A DNA stretch of 64,000 nt from Methylophaga sp. (lineage in GTDB: Bacteria > Pseudomonadota > Gammaproteobacteria > Nitrosococcales > Methylophagaceae), in the NCBI GenBank assembly GCA_002696735.1, contig NZSL01000008.1, forward strand, positions 434,001-498,000. Reading direction: 5' to 3'. Below are positions 17,189 to 26,581 of this stretch, piece after piece (within the stretch, counting starts at the first letter, position 1; every line of letters begins with the position of its first letter). The notes under the pieces were generated by a model that saw only the letters and a program-made list of their open reading frames with translations, was not told where the DNA came from and did no database searches. Position numbers and translations under genes: made by a program.

Positions 17189-18598
17189 ATGATTAAACGA
17201 CCCGACGCGACAAAACGTCTGTTTGTACTTGATACCAATGTGCTGATGCACGACCCCACTGCTCTCTTCCGTTTTGATGAACATGATATTTTTCTGCCAA
17301 TGGTGGTGCTCGAAGAGCTCGACAGAGGTAAAAAAGGTCTATCCGAGGTATCACGCAATGTACGCCAGGTCAGTCGTTTTCTGGATGATCTACTGGAACA
17401 GGCCGCAGACAACGATGCCATAAATCTGGGCATTCCGTTACCCAGTGTAACCAATAGTGATGTGCCTCAGGCCAGTGGCCGCTTGTTTTTCCAGACCCGA
17501 CAAATGTCCGGCGAGTTACCTAAAGAGTTACCCGGCCAAATCGCTGATAATGCCATTCTGGCTGTTGCAATCAATCTGCAACAGGCTCAGGTTGATACCA
17601 ACGTTATTCTGGTTTCCAAAGATATTAATCTGCGTATCAAAGCCACGGTATTAGGTATTTGCGCCGAAGATTATTACAACGATAAAGTGCTGGATGATGT
17701 GGATCTGTTATATCGCGGGTCCAGCGAACTTAAAGCCGACTTCTGGGAAGACCTGAACCGCCTCGAATCATGGACGGAAGATGGCCGTACTTTCTATCAA
17801 GTGGAAGGCGAAGTCGTCAAAGACTGGTACCCCAACCAATTGATTTATTCACCCGGTGAAGAACGAGCGATTGAAGCAGTAGTGCGTAATAACAATGAAA
17901 CCACCGCCGATATCGAATTAATCCATGATTATCGCCGGGAAAATCATTCGGTCTGGGGCATTACCGCTCGCAACCGCGAACAGAATTTCGCCTTGAATCT
18001 GTTAATGGATCCGGAAATCGATTTTGTCACCCTGCTGGGTCAGGCCGGTACCGGTAAAACCCTGCTGACGCTGGCCGCTGCGTTAACCCAATGCATCGAA
18101 CACAAACGTTATGGTGAGATCATCATGACCCGGGTCACGGTGCCAGTGGGTGAAGATATCGGCTTTCTGCCCGGTACTGAAGAAGAAAAAATGACACCAT
18201 GGATGGGCGCATTAATGGATAACCTGGAAGTGCTCAACAAAACTGATGGTGGCGACTGGGGTCGTCAGGCAACAAATGATTTACTGCAGCGCTGGATTAA
18301 AATTCGCTCATTGAACTTTATGCGTGGCCGTACTTTCCTCAATCGCTTTATCATTATTGATGAAGCGCAGAATCTGACCTCGAAACAAATGAAAACCCTG
18401 ATTACCAGGGCGGGTCCAGGCACCAAGATTGTCTGCCTGGGTAATATTTCGCAAATTGATACGCCATATTTGAGTGAGACCACTTCGGGCCTGACTTATG
18501 TGGTGGATCATTTTAAAAACTGGCCACATAGCGGGCATATCACCCTGTTGAGAGGGGAACGATCACGTCTGGCTGACTTTGCTTCAGAAAACTTGTAA
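17189..18598 (+). CDS. PIN-PhoH family ATPase
   Basis: A 469-aa protein of the PhoH2 type: an N-terminal PIN nuclease domain (residues about 10-150, with D15 in V-L-D-T-N-V and E-E-L-D), and a C-terminal PhoH P-loop ATPase (about 250-460). Walker A G-Q-A-G-T-G-K-T is at about 284-291 and Walker B I-I-I-D-E-A-Q-N near 388-395. PIN-PhoH proteins are sequence-specific RNA helicase/nucleases in mycobacteria; the exact role here is not known. It is followed by a strong terminator, so it looks monocistronic. Confidence 0.9.
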   Translation: MIKRPDATKRLFVLDTNVLMHDPTALFRFDEHDIFLPMVVLEELDRGKKGLSEVSRNVRQVSRFLDDLLEQAADNDAINLGIPLPSVTNSDVPQASGRLFFQTRQMSGELPKELPGQIADNAILAVAINLQQAQVDTNVILVSKDINLRIKATVLGICAEDYYNDKVLDDVDLLYRGSSELKADFWEDLNRLESWTEDGRTFYQVEGEVVKDWYPNQLIYSPGEERAIEAVVRNNNETTADIELIHDYRRENHSVWGITARNREQNFALNLLMDPEIDFVTLLGQAGTGKTLLTLAAALTQCIEHKRYGEIIMTRVTVPVGEDIGFLPGTEEEKMTPWMGALMDNLEVLNKTDGGDWGRQATNDLLQRWIKIRSLNFMRGRTFLNRFIIIDEAQNLTSKQMKTLITRAGPGTKIVCLGNISQIDTPYLSETTSGLTYVVDHFKNWPHSGHITLLRGERSRLADFASENL

Positions 18599-18615
18599 TC
18601 TGTTTAACAAAAGTG

Positions 18616-18662
18616 ACATGTACGGCACAGAGAAAATATGCTTTCTGTGCCGTACATGTTTT
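18616..18662 (+). terminator. Terminator after the phoH-like gene
   Basis: A perfect 16-bp stem (18616-18631 with 18644-18659) with a 12-nt loop is followed by TTTT. It starts 18 nt after the phoH-like stop codon. The stem is long and GC-balanced, so termination is likely despite the short T-run. Confidence 0.8.
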
Positions 18663-18725
18663 AAACTGATTCGACTTTTAATGGCAGTGATTCATTAAAT
18701 GAATCATGGGCAGACAGGAAAGCAA

Positions 18726-19325
18726 ATGATGAACGAAACCACCGCTACAGGCGCCGATCGTCGCGCATTTTTCCGCATTAATGATCGACTTGTCCTGTCC
18801 CTCATTCCATTAACTGAAGCAGAAGCAGAACACATTGGTCAGTCTATTATTGATGCCACACCTGAGGCCGGACAGTTGACACAGCAACTTTCAACCATCC
18901 AGAAAAGTTTTAATCACCTGACCGATCAAATCGGTCATTCTGACAGAGATATCGCCAGAGCCCTGCGGATGCTTGATGATAAGGTGAATCTGCTGGCTCA
19001 GAATGTCCAGTTATTACACACACCGCTAAACCCGGAAACCGCCAATGAAGTGAATCTCAGTGCAGGCGGACTGGCTTTGATGACCGATACCGTATTTGAA
19101 GCCCGGTCACCACTCGAAATCAGAATGCAACTATTACCTGGTGGTTTGCATATCCGGGCAATTGCCAAAGTCATTGGCTGTGATCAAATGATTGAAAGTA
19201 CTGGCGGGAAAAGTTTTTATCTGCGGGTAGCCTTTACCCATATGAGTGAAACCGATCGCAACATTCTGGTCAAACATACGTTAAACCGTCAGGCAGAAGA
19301 ACTGCGGAACAGCAAACAAGCTTAG
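18726..19325 (+). CDS. PilZ-domain protein
   Basis: A 199-aa cytoplasmic protein. R-R-x-F-F-R (R-R-A-F-F-R) near the N-terminus and a later N-L-S-A-G-G-L motif (about residue 105) match the two halves of the PilZ c-di-GMP binding signature (R-x-x-x-R and D/N-x-S-x-x-G), separated by a helical insert of about 90 residues. Such split PilZ proteins are common in gammaproteobacteria. The ATG at 18726 (or the next one, 18729) has AGGA upstream; the ATG at 18699 does not. With three GGDEF proteins in this window, a c-di-GMP receptor role is plausible. Confidence 0.82.
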   Translation: MMNETTATGADRRAFFRINDRLVLSLIPLTEAEAEHIGQSIIDATPEAGQLTQQLSTIQKSFNHLTDQIGHSDRDIARALRMLDDKVNLLAQNVQLLHTPLNPETANEVNLSAGGLALMTDTVFEARSPLEIRMQLLPGGLHIRAIAKVIGCDQMIESTGGKSFYLRVAFTHMSETDRNILVKHTLNRQAEELRNSKQA

Positions 19326-19411
19326 CGTTACTGTTCACGCAAATATCTTGTACAACGCACCGCCTGCCTGATGACTGCCTAACAGGCAGCCCAATTTAGC
19401 AAGAGCGTGAT

Positions 19412-20071
19412 ATGTCAATCAAACGCCCAATTCTCTATAGTTTTCGCCGTTGCCCGTACGCAATGCGTGCGCGTCTGGCCATTGCCATTGCCGGTTGTGA
19501 AGTAGAAATACGGGAAGTCGTATTAAAAGATAAACCAGCTGAATTGCTGGAAATCTCACCAAAAGCCACGGTGCCGGTACTGTTGGACAGCAATAATAAT
19601 GTCATAGAGGAAAGTCTCGACATTATGCTTTGGGCTGCTGCACATCATGCCATATGGCAATCTTTGGATGAACAGCAACGTAAGGAAGCGTTAATGTTAA
19701 TTGAAGAAAATGACGTCAGTTTCAAACAGATGCTGGATCGCTACAAATACGCCGATCGTTATCCAGAACATAGTGAGCGTTACTACCGCGAACAAGGCGA
19801 ACAGTTTTTAGCCAAACTGGAAAAGCGTCTCCACCAGCAAACCGGCTTAATGACTGATTCTCTTACGTTAGTAGATTTTGCTCTGTTGCCTTTTATCAGA
19901 CAATTTGCTCTGGTGGATTGGGAATGGTTTAGCCATGCGAATTATCCAAAACTGCAGAACTGGCTGAATGGCTTTCTTCAGTCCGACCTGTTCAAGCTAG
20001 TGATGCATAAATATCCGCAATGGCAGACAGGAGATGAAATCACTGTTTTCCCGGTAACGCAGCAACAATAA
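19412..20071 (+). CDS. Glutathione S-transferase family protein
   Basis: A 219-aa protein with an N-terminal thioredoxin-fold GST domain (residues 6-80, with R-R-C-P-Y-A-M-R-A-R-L and A-T-V-P-V-L and E-E-S-L-D-I) and a helical C-terminal domain. The C-P-Y-A motif is glutaredoxin-like, suggesting a thiol-transferase or omega-type activity rather than simple conjugation. It ends 3 nt from the convergent bioD, so it is not part of that operon. The substrate is unknown. Confidence 0.85.
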   Translation: MSIKRPILYSFRRCPYAMRARLAIAIAGCEVEIREVVLKDKPAELLEISPKATVPVLLDSNNNVIEESLDIMLWAAAHHAIWQSLDEQQRKEALMLIEENDVSFKQMLDRYKYADRYPEHSERYYREQGEQFLAKLEKRLHQQTGLMTDSLTLVDFALLPFIRQFALVDWEWFSHANYPKLQNWLNGFLQSDLFKLVMHKYPQWQTGDEITVFPVTQQQ

Positions 20072-20074
20072 ACG

Positions 20075-20731
20075 TTATAAAGTCAGATATGCGCTGGCAT
20101 CTTCATCTTGGGCTAGTCTGGGCACAATCCCCAGACAGGGCGCCGTGATACGTTGCTTCAGACTTTGGATAATCGCGGTTGACTGTGAATCATCAAGAAA
20201 ATCATTGGCGACCCAACCCACCAGATTGAGACCGGAGTCGGCAATCGCCTGAACCGTCAGCAGAGCATGGTTAATGCAGCCCAGCTTTATCGCCACCACC
20301 AGCACTACTGGTAATTTCAATGCTTTCGCCAAATCGGCAATTGTTTGCTGATCATTTAATGGCACCAGCCAGCCACCTGCCCCTTCGACCACGACGGCAT
20401 CTGCCTGTAACCGCATCGCAGCAAATTGGCTTTCAATAACCGTCAGTGAAATGGTTTCGCCTACCTGTTCCGCTGCAAGATGTGGGGCAATCGCCGGTTC
20501 AAAGGCATAAGGATTGACCTGCGAATACGGTAACTTGATATCTGCCTGCTGGCTGAGGGCCAGTGCATCCTCATTTTGCAATTGCCCATCCCGCCACTCA
20601 CAGCCACTGGCGACCGGTTTCATTGCCGCGACTCTCAGGCCCTGCTGTTGTAAAACTTTGATCAGTCCGACACTGATACGGGTTTTACCGACTTCGGTAT
20701 CGGTGCCGGTAACAAATATATGCTGAGCCAT
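20075..20731 (-). CDS. bioD: Dethiobiotin synthetase
   Basis: Closes the ureido ring of dethiobiotin from 7,8-diaminopelargonate, CO2 and ATP. The 218-aa protein begins with the P-loop G-T-D-T-E-V-G-K-T (residues 8-16), has catalytic Lys in M-K-P-V-A-S-G, and V-E-G-A-G-G-W at about 113-119. The ATG overlaps the bioC stop by one base (TGATG), showing translational coupling. It is the last gene of bioB-F-H-C-D. Confidence 0.95.
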   Translation of the reverse strand: MAQHIFVTGTDTEVGKTRISVGLIKVLQQQGLRVAAMKPVASGCEWRDGQLQNEDALALSQQADIKLPYSQVNPYAFEPAIAPHLAAEQVGETISLTVIESQFAAMRLQADAVVVEGAGGWLVPLNDQQTIADLAKALKLPVVLVVAIKLGCINHALLTVQAIADSGLNLVGWVANDFLDDSQSTAIIQSLKQRITAPCLGIVPRLAQDEDASAYLTL

Positions 20732-21630
20732 CAGAGCTTGCTTCTCAATTGGTCGAGACTGACTGCCACACAGCCATCTTCGGTCATCTGCAGTGAATTC
20801 TCCCCTGCCCAGGCATGTCCGTATATTACTTCATAAGTGGCTGGAAGTTGCCCATTGATCCGGAATTGTTCACTGGCATGGGTTACTTTTTTCAAAGTGT
20901 TTTTACCCGTTAAGCCACGGCGCCGTCCATGATTGACATTGCGCGCTCCCAATTGCTGCAGATCACGCATCATGCTGACCAGATCGGGATATTGCAATGT
21001 ATGCCGATCACTATCCAAAACCGGATCAGCAAGCCCGGCCGTAAACATGGCTTCCGCCACATCATGCATATCCAGAAATACATTGATATGCGGATAATTA
21101 TCTACTGCCGCCCAACTTTGACGTAGCTCCTGCAAGGTATCAGGTCCCAGCGTACTGAACATCAGTAAACCACCGGGGCGCAAAACGCGTTGTATCTCTG
21201 CGAATACTGATGTCAGATCACACCATTGCAAAGCAAGGTTGGCATACACTAAATCCACGCTATTATCGGCCAAGGGTAATTGCTCAGCATCACCGGCAAT
21301 AAATAAAGGTGATTTTTGCCCCGGTAACCAGCGACGTAAACCTTGATCTTTAAGATAACGCTGTCTGGCCTGGTTAAGCATCGCCGGTGCAATATCAACT
21401 GCCACTTGCCGGGCAGCCGGATACCGCTGCTGCAGCAAATGCAGATTGCGTCCTGTGCCGGTTCCCAAGTCCAGAATATGCTGTGGATTGATTTTGACCA
21501 GATCCAGACGCTCCAGCATTTCATCTGCGGTATCGCGCTGCAATATCGCCACATCATCATAACTGACGGCGGCTTTGCCAAAGCTGCGTGCTACACGATT
21601 TTTTTCCGGTCCTGATGCCTGGTCAGTCAT
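20731..21630 (-). CDS. bioC: Malonyl-ACP O-methyltransferase
   Basis: SAM-dependent enzyme that methylates malonyl-ACP to start pimelate synthesis. The 299-aa product carries the SAM motif I-L-D-L-G-T-G-T-G and the A-N-L-A-L-Q-W segment typical of BioC. I use the ATG at 21630, where similarity to BioC begins (A-R-S-F-G-K-A-A); an upstream in-frame start would add 27 unlikely residues. The gene overlaps the end of bioH by 8 bp and the start of bioD by 1 bp. Confidence 0.92.
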   Translation of the reverse strand: MTDQASGPEKNRVARSFGKAAVSYDDVAILQRDTADEMLERLDLVKINPQHILDLGTGTGRNLHLLQQRYPAARQVAVDIAPAMLNQARQRYLKDQGLRRWLPGQKSPLFIAGDAEQLPLADNSVDLVYANLALQWCDLTSVFAEIQRVLRPGGLLMFSTLGPDTLQELRQSWAAVDNYPHINVFLDMHDVAEAMFTAGLADPVLDSDRHTLQYPDLVSMMRDLQQLGARNVNHGRRRGLTGKNTLKKVTHASEQFRINGQLPATYEVIYGHAWAGENSLQMTEDGCVAVSLDQLRSKL

Positions 21631-22381
21631 GCAGAAATCCGTATATGTGGTTCGCACAAAGTTGTGGTTGCGAGATAAAAGGCGCATGACCTGCACCGGC
21701 AATACGTTCAATCACGATATTGGAATTTAACTCTGACAAACGTTCAGCCAGTGAAATGGGGACCAGTTGATCACGCTCCCCAAGAATGCACTGTACCGGC
21801 TGGCTCAATTGACTGAGCGCCAGACGTAAATCAAGGATTTCCAGTAATTCCAGTCCAGCCTTTAACGCCTCGGGATGCGCCACATTATCCGCAGTTTGTT
21901 CAGCCAGTAGCTGAATAGTTTCCCGACTGCCTTCCGCCCCACGGGCCTGTAACATCACAAAGCGTTTCAGGGTTTCCCGTTGATTTTGATCAAGTTGACC
22001 AGAAAATACCGAAAACACAGCTTCATCCATCGCCTCTGACCAATCATCCGCCGTCACAAATTTCGGATTTGCCGCCATCAGGATAAGTTTGCTGACCCGC
22101 TGGGGAAACCTTGCGGCAAATGCCAGACTTAATTGACCACCCAACGACCAGCCCAGCCAAAAAGCAGTTTCTGGAACATTGCGTTCTAATTCATCCAGGA
22201 TATTGTTGATCTGCAGTGCGTCGGAATGCCATTCAGAAGTACCATGTCCTGGTAAATCAACAAGGTGTAAGGTGAATTTTTCCGCCAGTAATTCAGCCAG
22301 CGGCTGCCAGACGCCACTATGCATGCTCCAGCCATGCAGTAAAACCAAATCAGGTCCCTGGCCCATTTGTTTAATGTCCAT
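21623..22381 (-). CDS. bioH: Pimeloyl-ACP methyl ester carboxylesterase
   Basis: Alpha/beta hydrolase that removes the methyl group from pimeloyl-ACP methyl ester, ending BioC-dependent pimelate synthesis. The 252-aa protein has the oxyanion H-G-W near residue 18, the nucleophile elbow G-W-S-L-G-G (about 77-82), an Asp in G-E-R-D and the final His in G-A-G-H-A-P. GGAGG stands 6 nt before the ATG at 22381; the upstream TTG is not needed. It overlaps bioF by 11 bp. Confidence 0.93.
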   Translation of the reverse strand: MDIKQMGQGPDLVLLHGWSMHSGVWQPLAELLAEKFTLHLVDLPGHGTSEWHSDALQINNILDELERNVPETAFWLGWSLGGQLSLAFAARFPQRVSKLILMAANPKFVTADDWSEAMDEAVFSVFSGQLDQNQRETLKRFVMLQARGAEGSRETIQLLAEQTADNVAHPEALKAGLELLEILDLRLALSQLSQPVQCILGERDQLVPISLAERLSELNSNIVIERIAGAGHAPFISQPQLCANHIYGFLHD

Positions 22382-23543
22382 AACTGGCCTCCAGAGCACC
22401 AAGCAATTTATTTATATGTTCGGCATCGTGAGCTGTAGAAAGCGTAATACGTAATCTGGCGGTATTTTTCGGCACAGTCGGTGGCCGAATAATGCCGACT
22501 AGAATGCCGTGCTGTTCCAGATCCTGTCCTAATTTAAGGGCTTTTTTATCATCACCGATCAACAGCGGTTGAATCGCCGTTTGCGATGGCATTAGAGGTA
22601 ATCCCAGTTGATCCGCCCCATCACGAAACTGTTTGATAAGTTTTTGTAATTTGTCACGCCGCCAGGTTTCCTGTTGCACCAGTTTTAAACTTGCCAGCGT
22701 TGCTGCTGCAATCGCCGGGGGCTGGGCAGTGGTGTAGATAAAACTGCGAGCCTGTTGCACCAGAGTTTCAATCACCACTTCATCAGCTGCAACAAATGCC
22801 CCTGCAGTGCCAAAGGCTTTGCCAAAGGTACCGACTAAAATCGGTTTTTGCTGTGTTAATTCAAAATGCTCAATCACACCGCCGCCGTTTTGACCAAGCA
22901 CACCAAGACCGTGTGCATCATCTATTAATACGCCAGCTTTGTGCTGTTCGGCCAATGCCATGATTTCTGTTAATGGCGCAACATCGCCGTCCATACTAAA
23001 CACACCATCACTGACAATCAGTTTGTTTCGGGAGTTGGCGGCTGTGTGTAGTCGTTGATGCAGTAAAGCCATATCAGCATGGGGATAGCGTAATTGCTGC
23101 GCTTCGCTGAGGCGACCGCCATCCAGTAAGGAGGCGTGATTCAATTTATCCTGTACCACCACATCCGTTTTACCCAACAGTCCATCAATTACCCCCATAT
23201 TGGCCATATAACCGGTGGAAAACAAAAGAACGCGTTGCTGGCCAGTAAATTCTGCCAGGGCTTCTTCAAGCTGATGATGATAACGGCTGTGACCGGTTAG
23301 TAAATGCGCTGCGCCACTGCCGACGCCTTCCTGATCCAGCGAGTCGATAAAGGCCTTTTTTAATGCTGGATGTGCAGCAAGTCCCAGGTAATCATTGCTG
23401 CTGAAAGACAGCATTTTACGACCATCCAACACGACCTCAACGCCCTGTTCACCATCACGCAACCGTGTTCGACGATACAAGCCGGCGGCTTTACGATCGG
23501 TTAATGTTTGTTGGAGTTGTGAATGCCAGGGAAGTTGTGACAC
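22371..23543 (-). CDS. bioF: 8-amino-7-oxononanoate synthase
   Basis: PLP enzyme condensing pimeloyl-ACP with alanine. At 390 aa it is full length; S-S-N-D-Y-L-G-L near residue 48, D-D-A-H-G-L-G-V-L-G in the middle and the PLP lysine in G-T-F-G-K-A-F-G are all present. Translation starts at GTG (23541-23543) with GAGG 8 nt upstream. It follows bioB after a 109-bp gap that holds a hairpin. Confidence 0.95.
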   Translation of the reverse strand: MSQLPWHSQLQQTLTDRKAAGLYRRTRLRDGEQGVEVVLDGRKMLSFSSNDYLGLAAHPALKKAFIDSLDQEGVGSGAAHLLTGHSRYHHQLEEALAEFTGQQRVLLFSTGYMANMGVIDGLLGKTDVVVQDKLNHASLLDGGRLSEAQQLRYPHADMALLHQRLHTAANSRNKLIVSDGVFSMDGDVAPLTEIMALAEQHKAGVLIDDAHGLGVLGQNGGGVIEHFELTQQKPILVGTFGKAFGTAGAFVAADEVVIETLVQQARSFIYTTAQPPAIAAATLASLKLVQQETWRRDKLQKLIKQFRDGADQLGLPLMPSQTAIQPLLIGDDKKALKLGQDLEQHGILVGIIRPPTVPKNTARLRITLSTAHDAEHINKLLGALEASYGH

Positions 23544-23604
23544 TAAAGCGCCTCGAGAAATCAGTTATCTTGAGCGATGGAACCGACAGACTTTATTAAC
23601 AGAA

Positions 23605-23635
23605 ATGCTCTGTGCGATAGCATCACACAGAGCAT
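23605..23635 (-). terminator. Hairpin between bioB and bioF
   Basis: A perfect 10-bp stem (23605-23614 with 23626-23635) with an 11-nt loop. On the minus strand it is followed by TTTCTGTT, a weak tail. It may be a partial terminator or a processing site lowering or adjusting bioF-H-C-D expression relative to bioB. If it terminated fully, bioF would need its own promoter in the 109-bp gap. Confidence 0.5.
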
Positions 23636-23652
23636 TATCTTTAATTTAACCT

Positions 23653-24666
23653 TCAGGCCGCTGAACAGTGTTTATCTTCCGATTGTTGCTGTCCGACCTG
23701 TAACGGTGTAATACCCAGACGATTGAATAGACGCTGATCATGGTCAGTATCCGGATTGTCTGTCGTCAGCAGTTTTTCACCATAGAAAATCGAATTGGCA
23801 CCAGCCAGGAAGCTCATTGCCTGTAATTCATCGGTCATGTTTTCACGGCCGGCTGAAAGTCTGACAAAAGACTGTGGCATCATAATTCGCGCTACCGCGA
23901 TGGTACGAACAAATTCAAATGGATCCAGGTTGTTGATGCCATCAAGTGGTGTGCCTTCGACTTGAACCAATAGATTAATTGGTACGCTCTCAGGATGGCT
24001 TGGCAAATTGGCCAGACTGATTAACAGACCGGCCCGATCCTTACGGCTTTCACCCATGCCGACAATGCCGCCACTGCAGACATGAATACCCGCTTCGCGA
24101 ACGTGACTTAAGGTATCCAGACGATCCTGATAAGTACGGGTAGAGATGATTTCACCATAGAATTCCGGAGAGGTATCAAGATTATGATTGTAATAATCCA
24201 GACCGGCATCTTTCAGACGTTTGGCCTGATGATTTTCCAGCATGCCCAGCGTGACACAGGTTTCCAGCCCCATATCTTTAACGCCTTCAATCATCGCGAC
24301 GACACGATCTACATCACGATCTTTCAGGTTACGCCAGGCGGCACCCATACAAAAACGGCTGGCCCCAGTGGATTTAGCCTGAGCAGCGGATTCAAGTACT
24401 TTATCCAGAGGCATTAACGGTTCAGCTTTTACTGCCGATGGATGATGTGCGCTTTGGGGACAGTAACCACAATCCTCAGCACAGCCACCCGTTTTGATGC
24501 TTAACAATGTACTGATTTGCACAGCATTGGCATCAAAATTCTGCCGGTGAATGGTTTGAGCTTTGTACATCAGATCCGCAAATGGCAAATCAAACAAGGC
24601 TTCAATTTCCGCCTGCTGCCAGTCATGGCGAAGCGGTGCGGTCTTTTCTGCTATATTTTCAGTCAT
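23653..24666 (-). CDS. bioB: Biotin synthase
   Basis: Radical SAM enzyme that inserts sulfur into dethiobiotin. The C-x3-C-x2-C cluster motif (C-A-E-D-C-G-Y-C) and the Y-N-H-N-L-D-T motif are intact. The likely ATG is 24666 (M-T-E-N-I-A-E); ATGs further upstream lack a better ribosome-binding site. The start lies only 33 bp from the divergent comF, so the bioB promoter, and any BirA operator, must overlap comF coding sequence. I could not see a BirA palindrome. Confidence 0.95.
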   Translation of the reverse strand: MTENIAEKTAPLRHDWQQAEIEALFDLPFADLMYKAQTIHRQNFDANAVQISTLLSIKTGGCAEDCGYCPQSAHHPSAVKAEPLMPLDKVLESAAQAKSTGASRFCMGAAWRNLKDRDVDRVVAMIEGVKDMGLETCVTLGMLENHQAKRLKDAGLDYYNHNLDTSPEFYGEIISTRTYQDRLDTLSHVREAGIHVCSGGIVGMGESRKDRAGLLISLANLPSHPESVPINLLVQVEGTPLDGINNLDPFEFVRTIAVARIMMPQSFVRLSAGRENMTDELQAMSFLAGANSIFYGEKLLTTDNPDTDHDQRLFNRLGITPLQVGQQQSEDKHCSAA

Positions 24667-24699
24667 GGGCTTCTTCATCAGATTTAATGGATTAATAAC

Positions 24700-25425
24700 A
24701 TGATGGCCAGAAACTTTAGTGCCGTATTGACGCATCGTTTGGCGGAATTATACAGCAAACTGTTACCGATTCCCTGCTTCCTCTGTGGCGAGTTTAGTCA
24801 GCAGGATGCACTTTGCAAAGCTTGTATCAACGACCTGCCATGGTTGGGCCATTGTTGTCAGCGATGTGCACTGCCACTGAATGAGGCAGGAATTTGCGGA
24901 CAATGCCTGCAGCAACCCCCACCTCAGCAATTGAGTCTGGCATTATTTCGTTATGAAACGCCTGTCAATCATTGCATTGCTGCATTCAAATATCATCAGC
25001 AACTGGTCTTTACCAAACTATATGCCAGGCTGCTGGCTGATAAAACCAGACAACGGAATAATGCTTTACCCGAAGTGCTGATTCCCATTCCTTTACATCC
25101 AAGCCGCATGCGCAGTCGTGGATATAATCAGTCCGCTCAGTTAGCGGACGCTCTGGGACATCAGCTTGATATTGCGGTGGATAAAACCAGTTTTATTCGA
25201 CAGCGCAATACTTCTCCCCAAACAGGCTTGAGTGGCAAACAACGCAAACGTAATTTGAAACAAGCTTTTGCTATAAGAATGGCAACATCATATAACCATG
25301 TGGCATTGATAGATGATGTCTATACCACGGGACATACCGCAGCAGAAGCAACTCGCTGTTTGCAGCAAAATGGTGTCGATACAGTAGAAGTATGGACAAT
25401 TGCCCGCGCAATGCGCCATTATTAG
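24700..25425 (+). CDS. comF: ComF-family phosphoribosyltransferase-like protein
   Basis: A 241-aa protein with an N-terminal Cys-rich zinc-finger-like part (C-F-L-C, C-K-A-C, C-C-x-x-C, C-G-Q-C within residues 26-70) and a C-terminal PRTase fold with the PRPP loop [13 protein letters not shown] (about 203-215). ComF/GntX proteins aid DNA uptake or use of extracellular DNA. Divergence from bioB is a common gammaproteobacterial layout. The start has no clear Shine-Dalgarno. Confidence 0.88.
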   Translation: MMARNFSAVLTHRLAELYSKLLPIPCFLCGEFSQQDALCKACINDLPWLGHCCQRCALPLNEAGICGQCLQQPPPQQLSLALFRYETPVNHCIAAFKYHQQLVFTKLYARLLADKTRQRNNALPEVLIPIPLHPSRMRSRGYNQSAQLADALGHQLDIAVDKTSFIRQRNTSPQTGLSGKQRKRNLKQAFAIRMATSYNHVALIDDVYTTGHTAAEATRCLQQNGVDTVEVWTIARAMRHY

Positions 25426-25462
25426 GGCCACCACACATAATTTCAGTGCTCAAGGCTGTTGC

Positions 25463-26536
25463 ATGCCTCAAAAAGACGTGACGACGCTTCAAGATCGTTT
25501 GGATGATCTGATTCGTATTGCCAAAAGTAATGAGCGAAAACAGCTCAACTTTCAGCAATATGAATTAAGCTTGCTCAACAGCAGCGGTTTAGAACCGTTA
25601 CTGAAACTGATCCTGGAAGAACATAAACATCGTTTTCAACTGACGGCAGTCACTTTGATGCTGCATGATCCGGAATATGAATTCCAACGCCTGCTGGATT
25701 CGTTATCGGAAACCGAACATTGGCAGAAAAATTTATTGTTTACTGAGTCTGTACAACGTCTGGAACAGTTTTTCAGTTTACGACGGATACCCCGGCTCAC
25801 CAGATTTTCTTCTCATCAACACCAACAACTGTTTCCCTCCCATAATGAATTAGGCTCCGTCGCTTTACTCCCTCTGATTCGTCAAAATCAATTGATAGGC
25901 AGTCTCAATCTGGGCAGCCGAAACCCTAATCGCTTTCAATCCAACATCGGGACACAGTTTTTGCAACATCTGGCGGCGGTAGTATCAGCCTGTATCGAAA
26001 ATGCCCGGCTACATGAGGAAGTGAAACTGGTTGGCTTACGAGATCCGCTTACCGGGGTAAATAACCGCCGCTTTTTCGATCAACGCATCATTGAAGAATT
26101 CAGCCGCGCTAATCGCAATGCTACCCCCTTGTCCTGTTTGTTTGTCGATCTGGACTACTTTAAACGCATCAACGACAGTCATGGCCATCAGACAGGCGAT
26201 CAGGTACTCAAACATGTTGCACAGCTGCTCAATGACAGTTTGCGACAAGGGGATGTATTAGCACGCTATGGTGGGGAAGAATTTGTGGTTTTACTGGCTG
26301 ATGCGACGCGCTCTGTGGCGGCGGATATTGCAGAACGTATGCGAAAAACTGTTGCTGAAACCCATTTCACCTCGCCAACAGGCAAGACATTACAGGTTAC
26401 CCTGTCGGTGGGTGTATCTACTCTGGAGCCAGGCAGTAAAATGACCGTCAAGCGTCTGTTACAATCAGCCGATCAGGCAGTGTATGGCGCCAAACTATCC
26501 GGACGCAATCAGGTAAAAGTCAGCGCTGAGGCCTGA
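25463..26536 (+). CDS. Diguanylate cyclase with DUF484/GAF-like sensor
   Basis: A 357-aa soluble protein: a short coiled coil, a GAF/DUF484-like sensor (about residues 40-180), then GGDEF. The active motif is G-G-E-E-F with D-P-L-T-G-V-N-N-R at the domain start. R-Q-G-D five residues before GGEEF is an intact inhibitory I-site, so the enzyme should show c-di-GMP feedback. The ATG at 25463 with AAGG upstream is chosen over a TTG frame start inside comF. It is separated from comF by 37 nt. Confidence 0.9.
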   Translation: MPQKDVTTLQDRLDDLIRIAKSNERKQLNFQQYELSLLNSSGLEPLLKLILEEHKHRFQLTAVTLMLHDPEYEFQRLLDSLSETEHWQKNLLFTESVQRLEQFFSLRRIPRLTRFSSHQHQQLFPSHNELGSVALLPLIRQNQLIGSLNLGSRNPNRFQSNIGTQFLQHLAAVVSACIENARLHEEVKLVGLRDPLTGVNNRRFFDQRIIEEFSRANRNATPLSCLFVDLDYFKRINDSHGHQTGDQVLKHVAQLLNDSLRQGDVLARYGGEEFVVLLADATRSVAADIAERMRKTVAETHFTSPTGKTLQVTLSVGVSTLEPGSKMTVKRLLQSADQAVYGAKLSGRNQVKVSAEA

Positions 26537-26581
26537 AAATACTGAAGCCCGTAACCTTTAACCGACGATAAAGAGGCCACA

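Noticed and set aside
24650..24760. BirA operator before bioB
   Set aside because: The bioB-comF gap is only 33 bp and I found no palindrome resembling the TTGTAAACC-type site.
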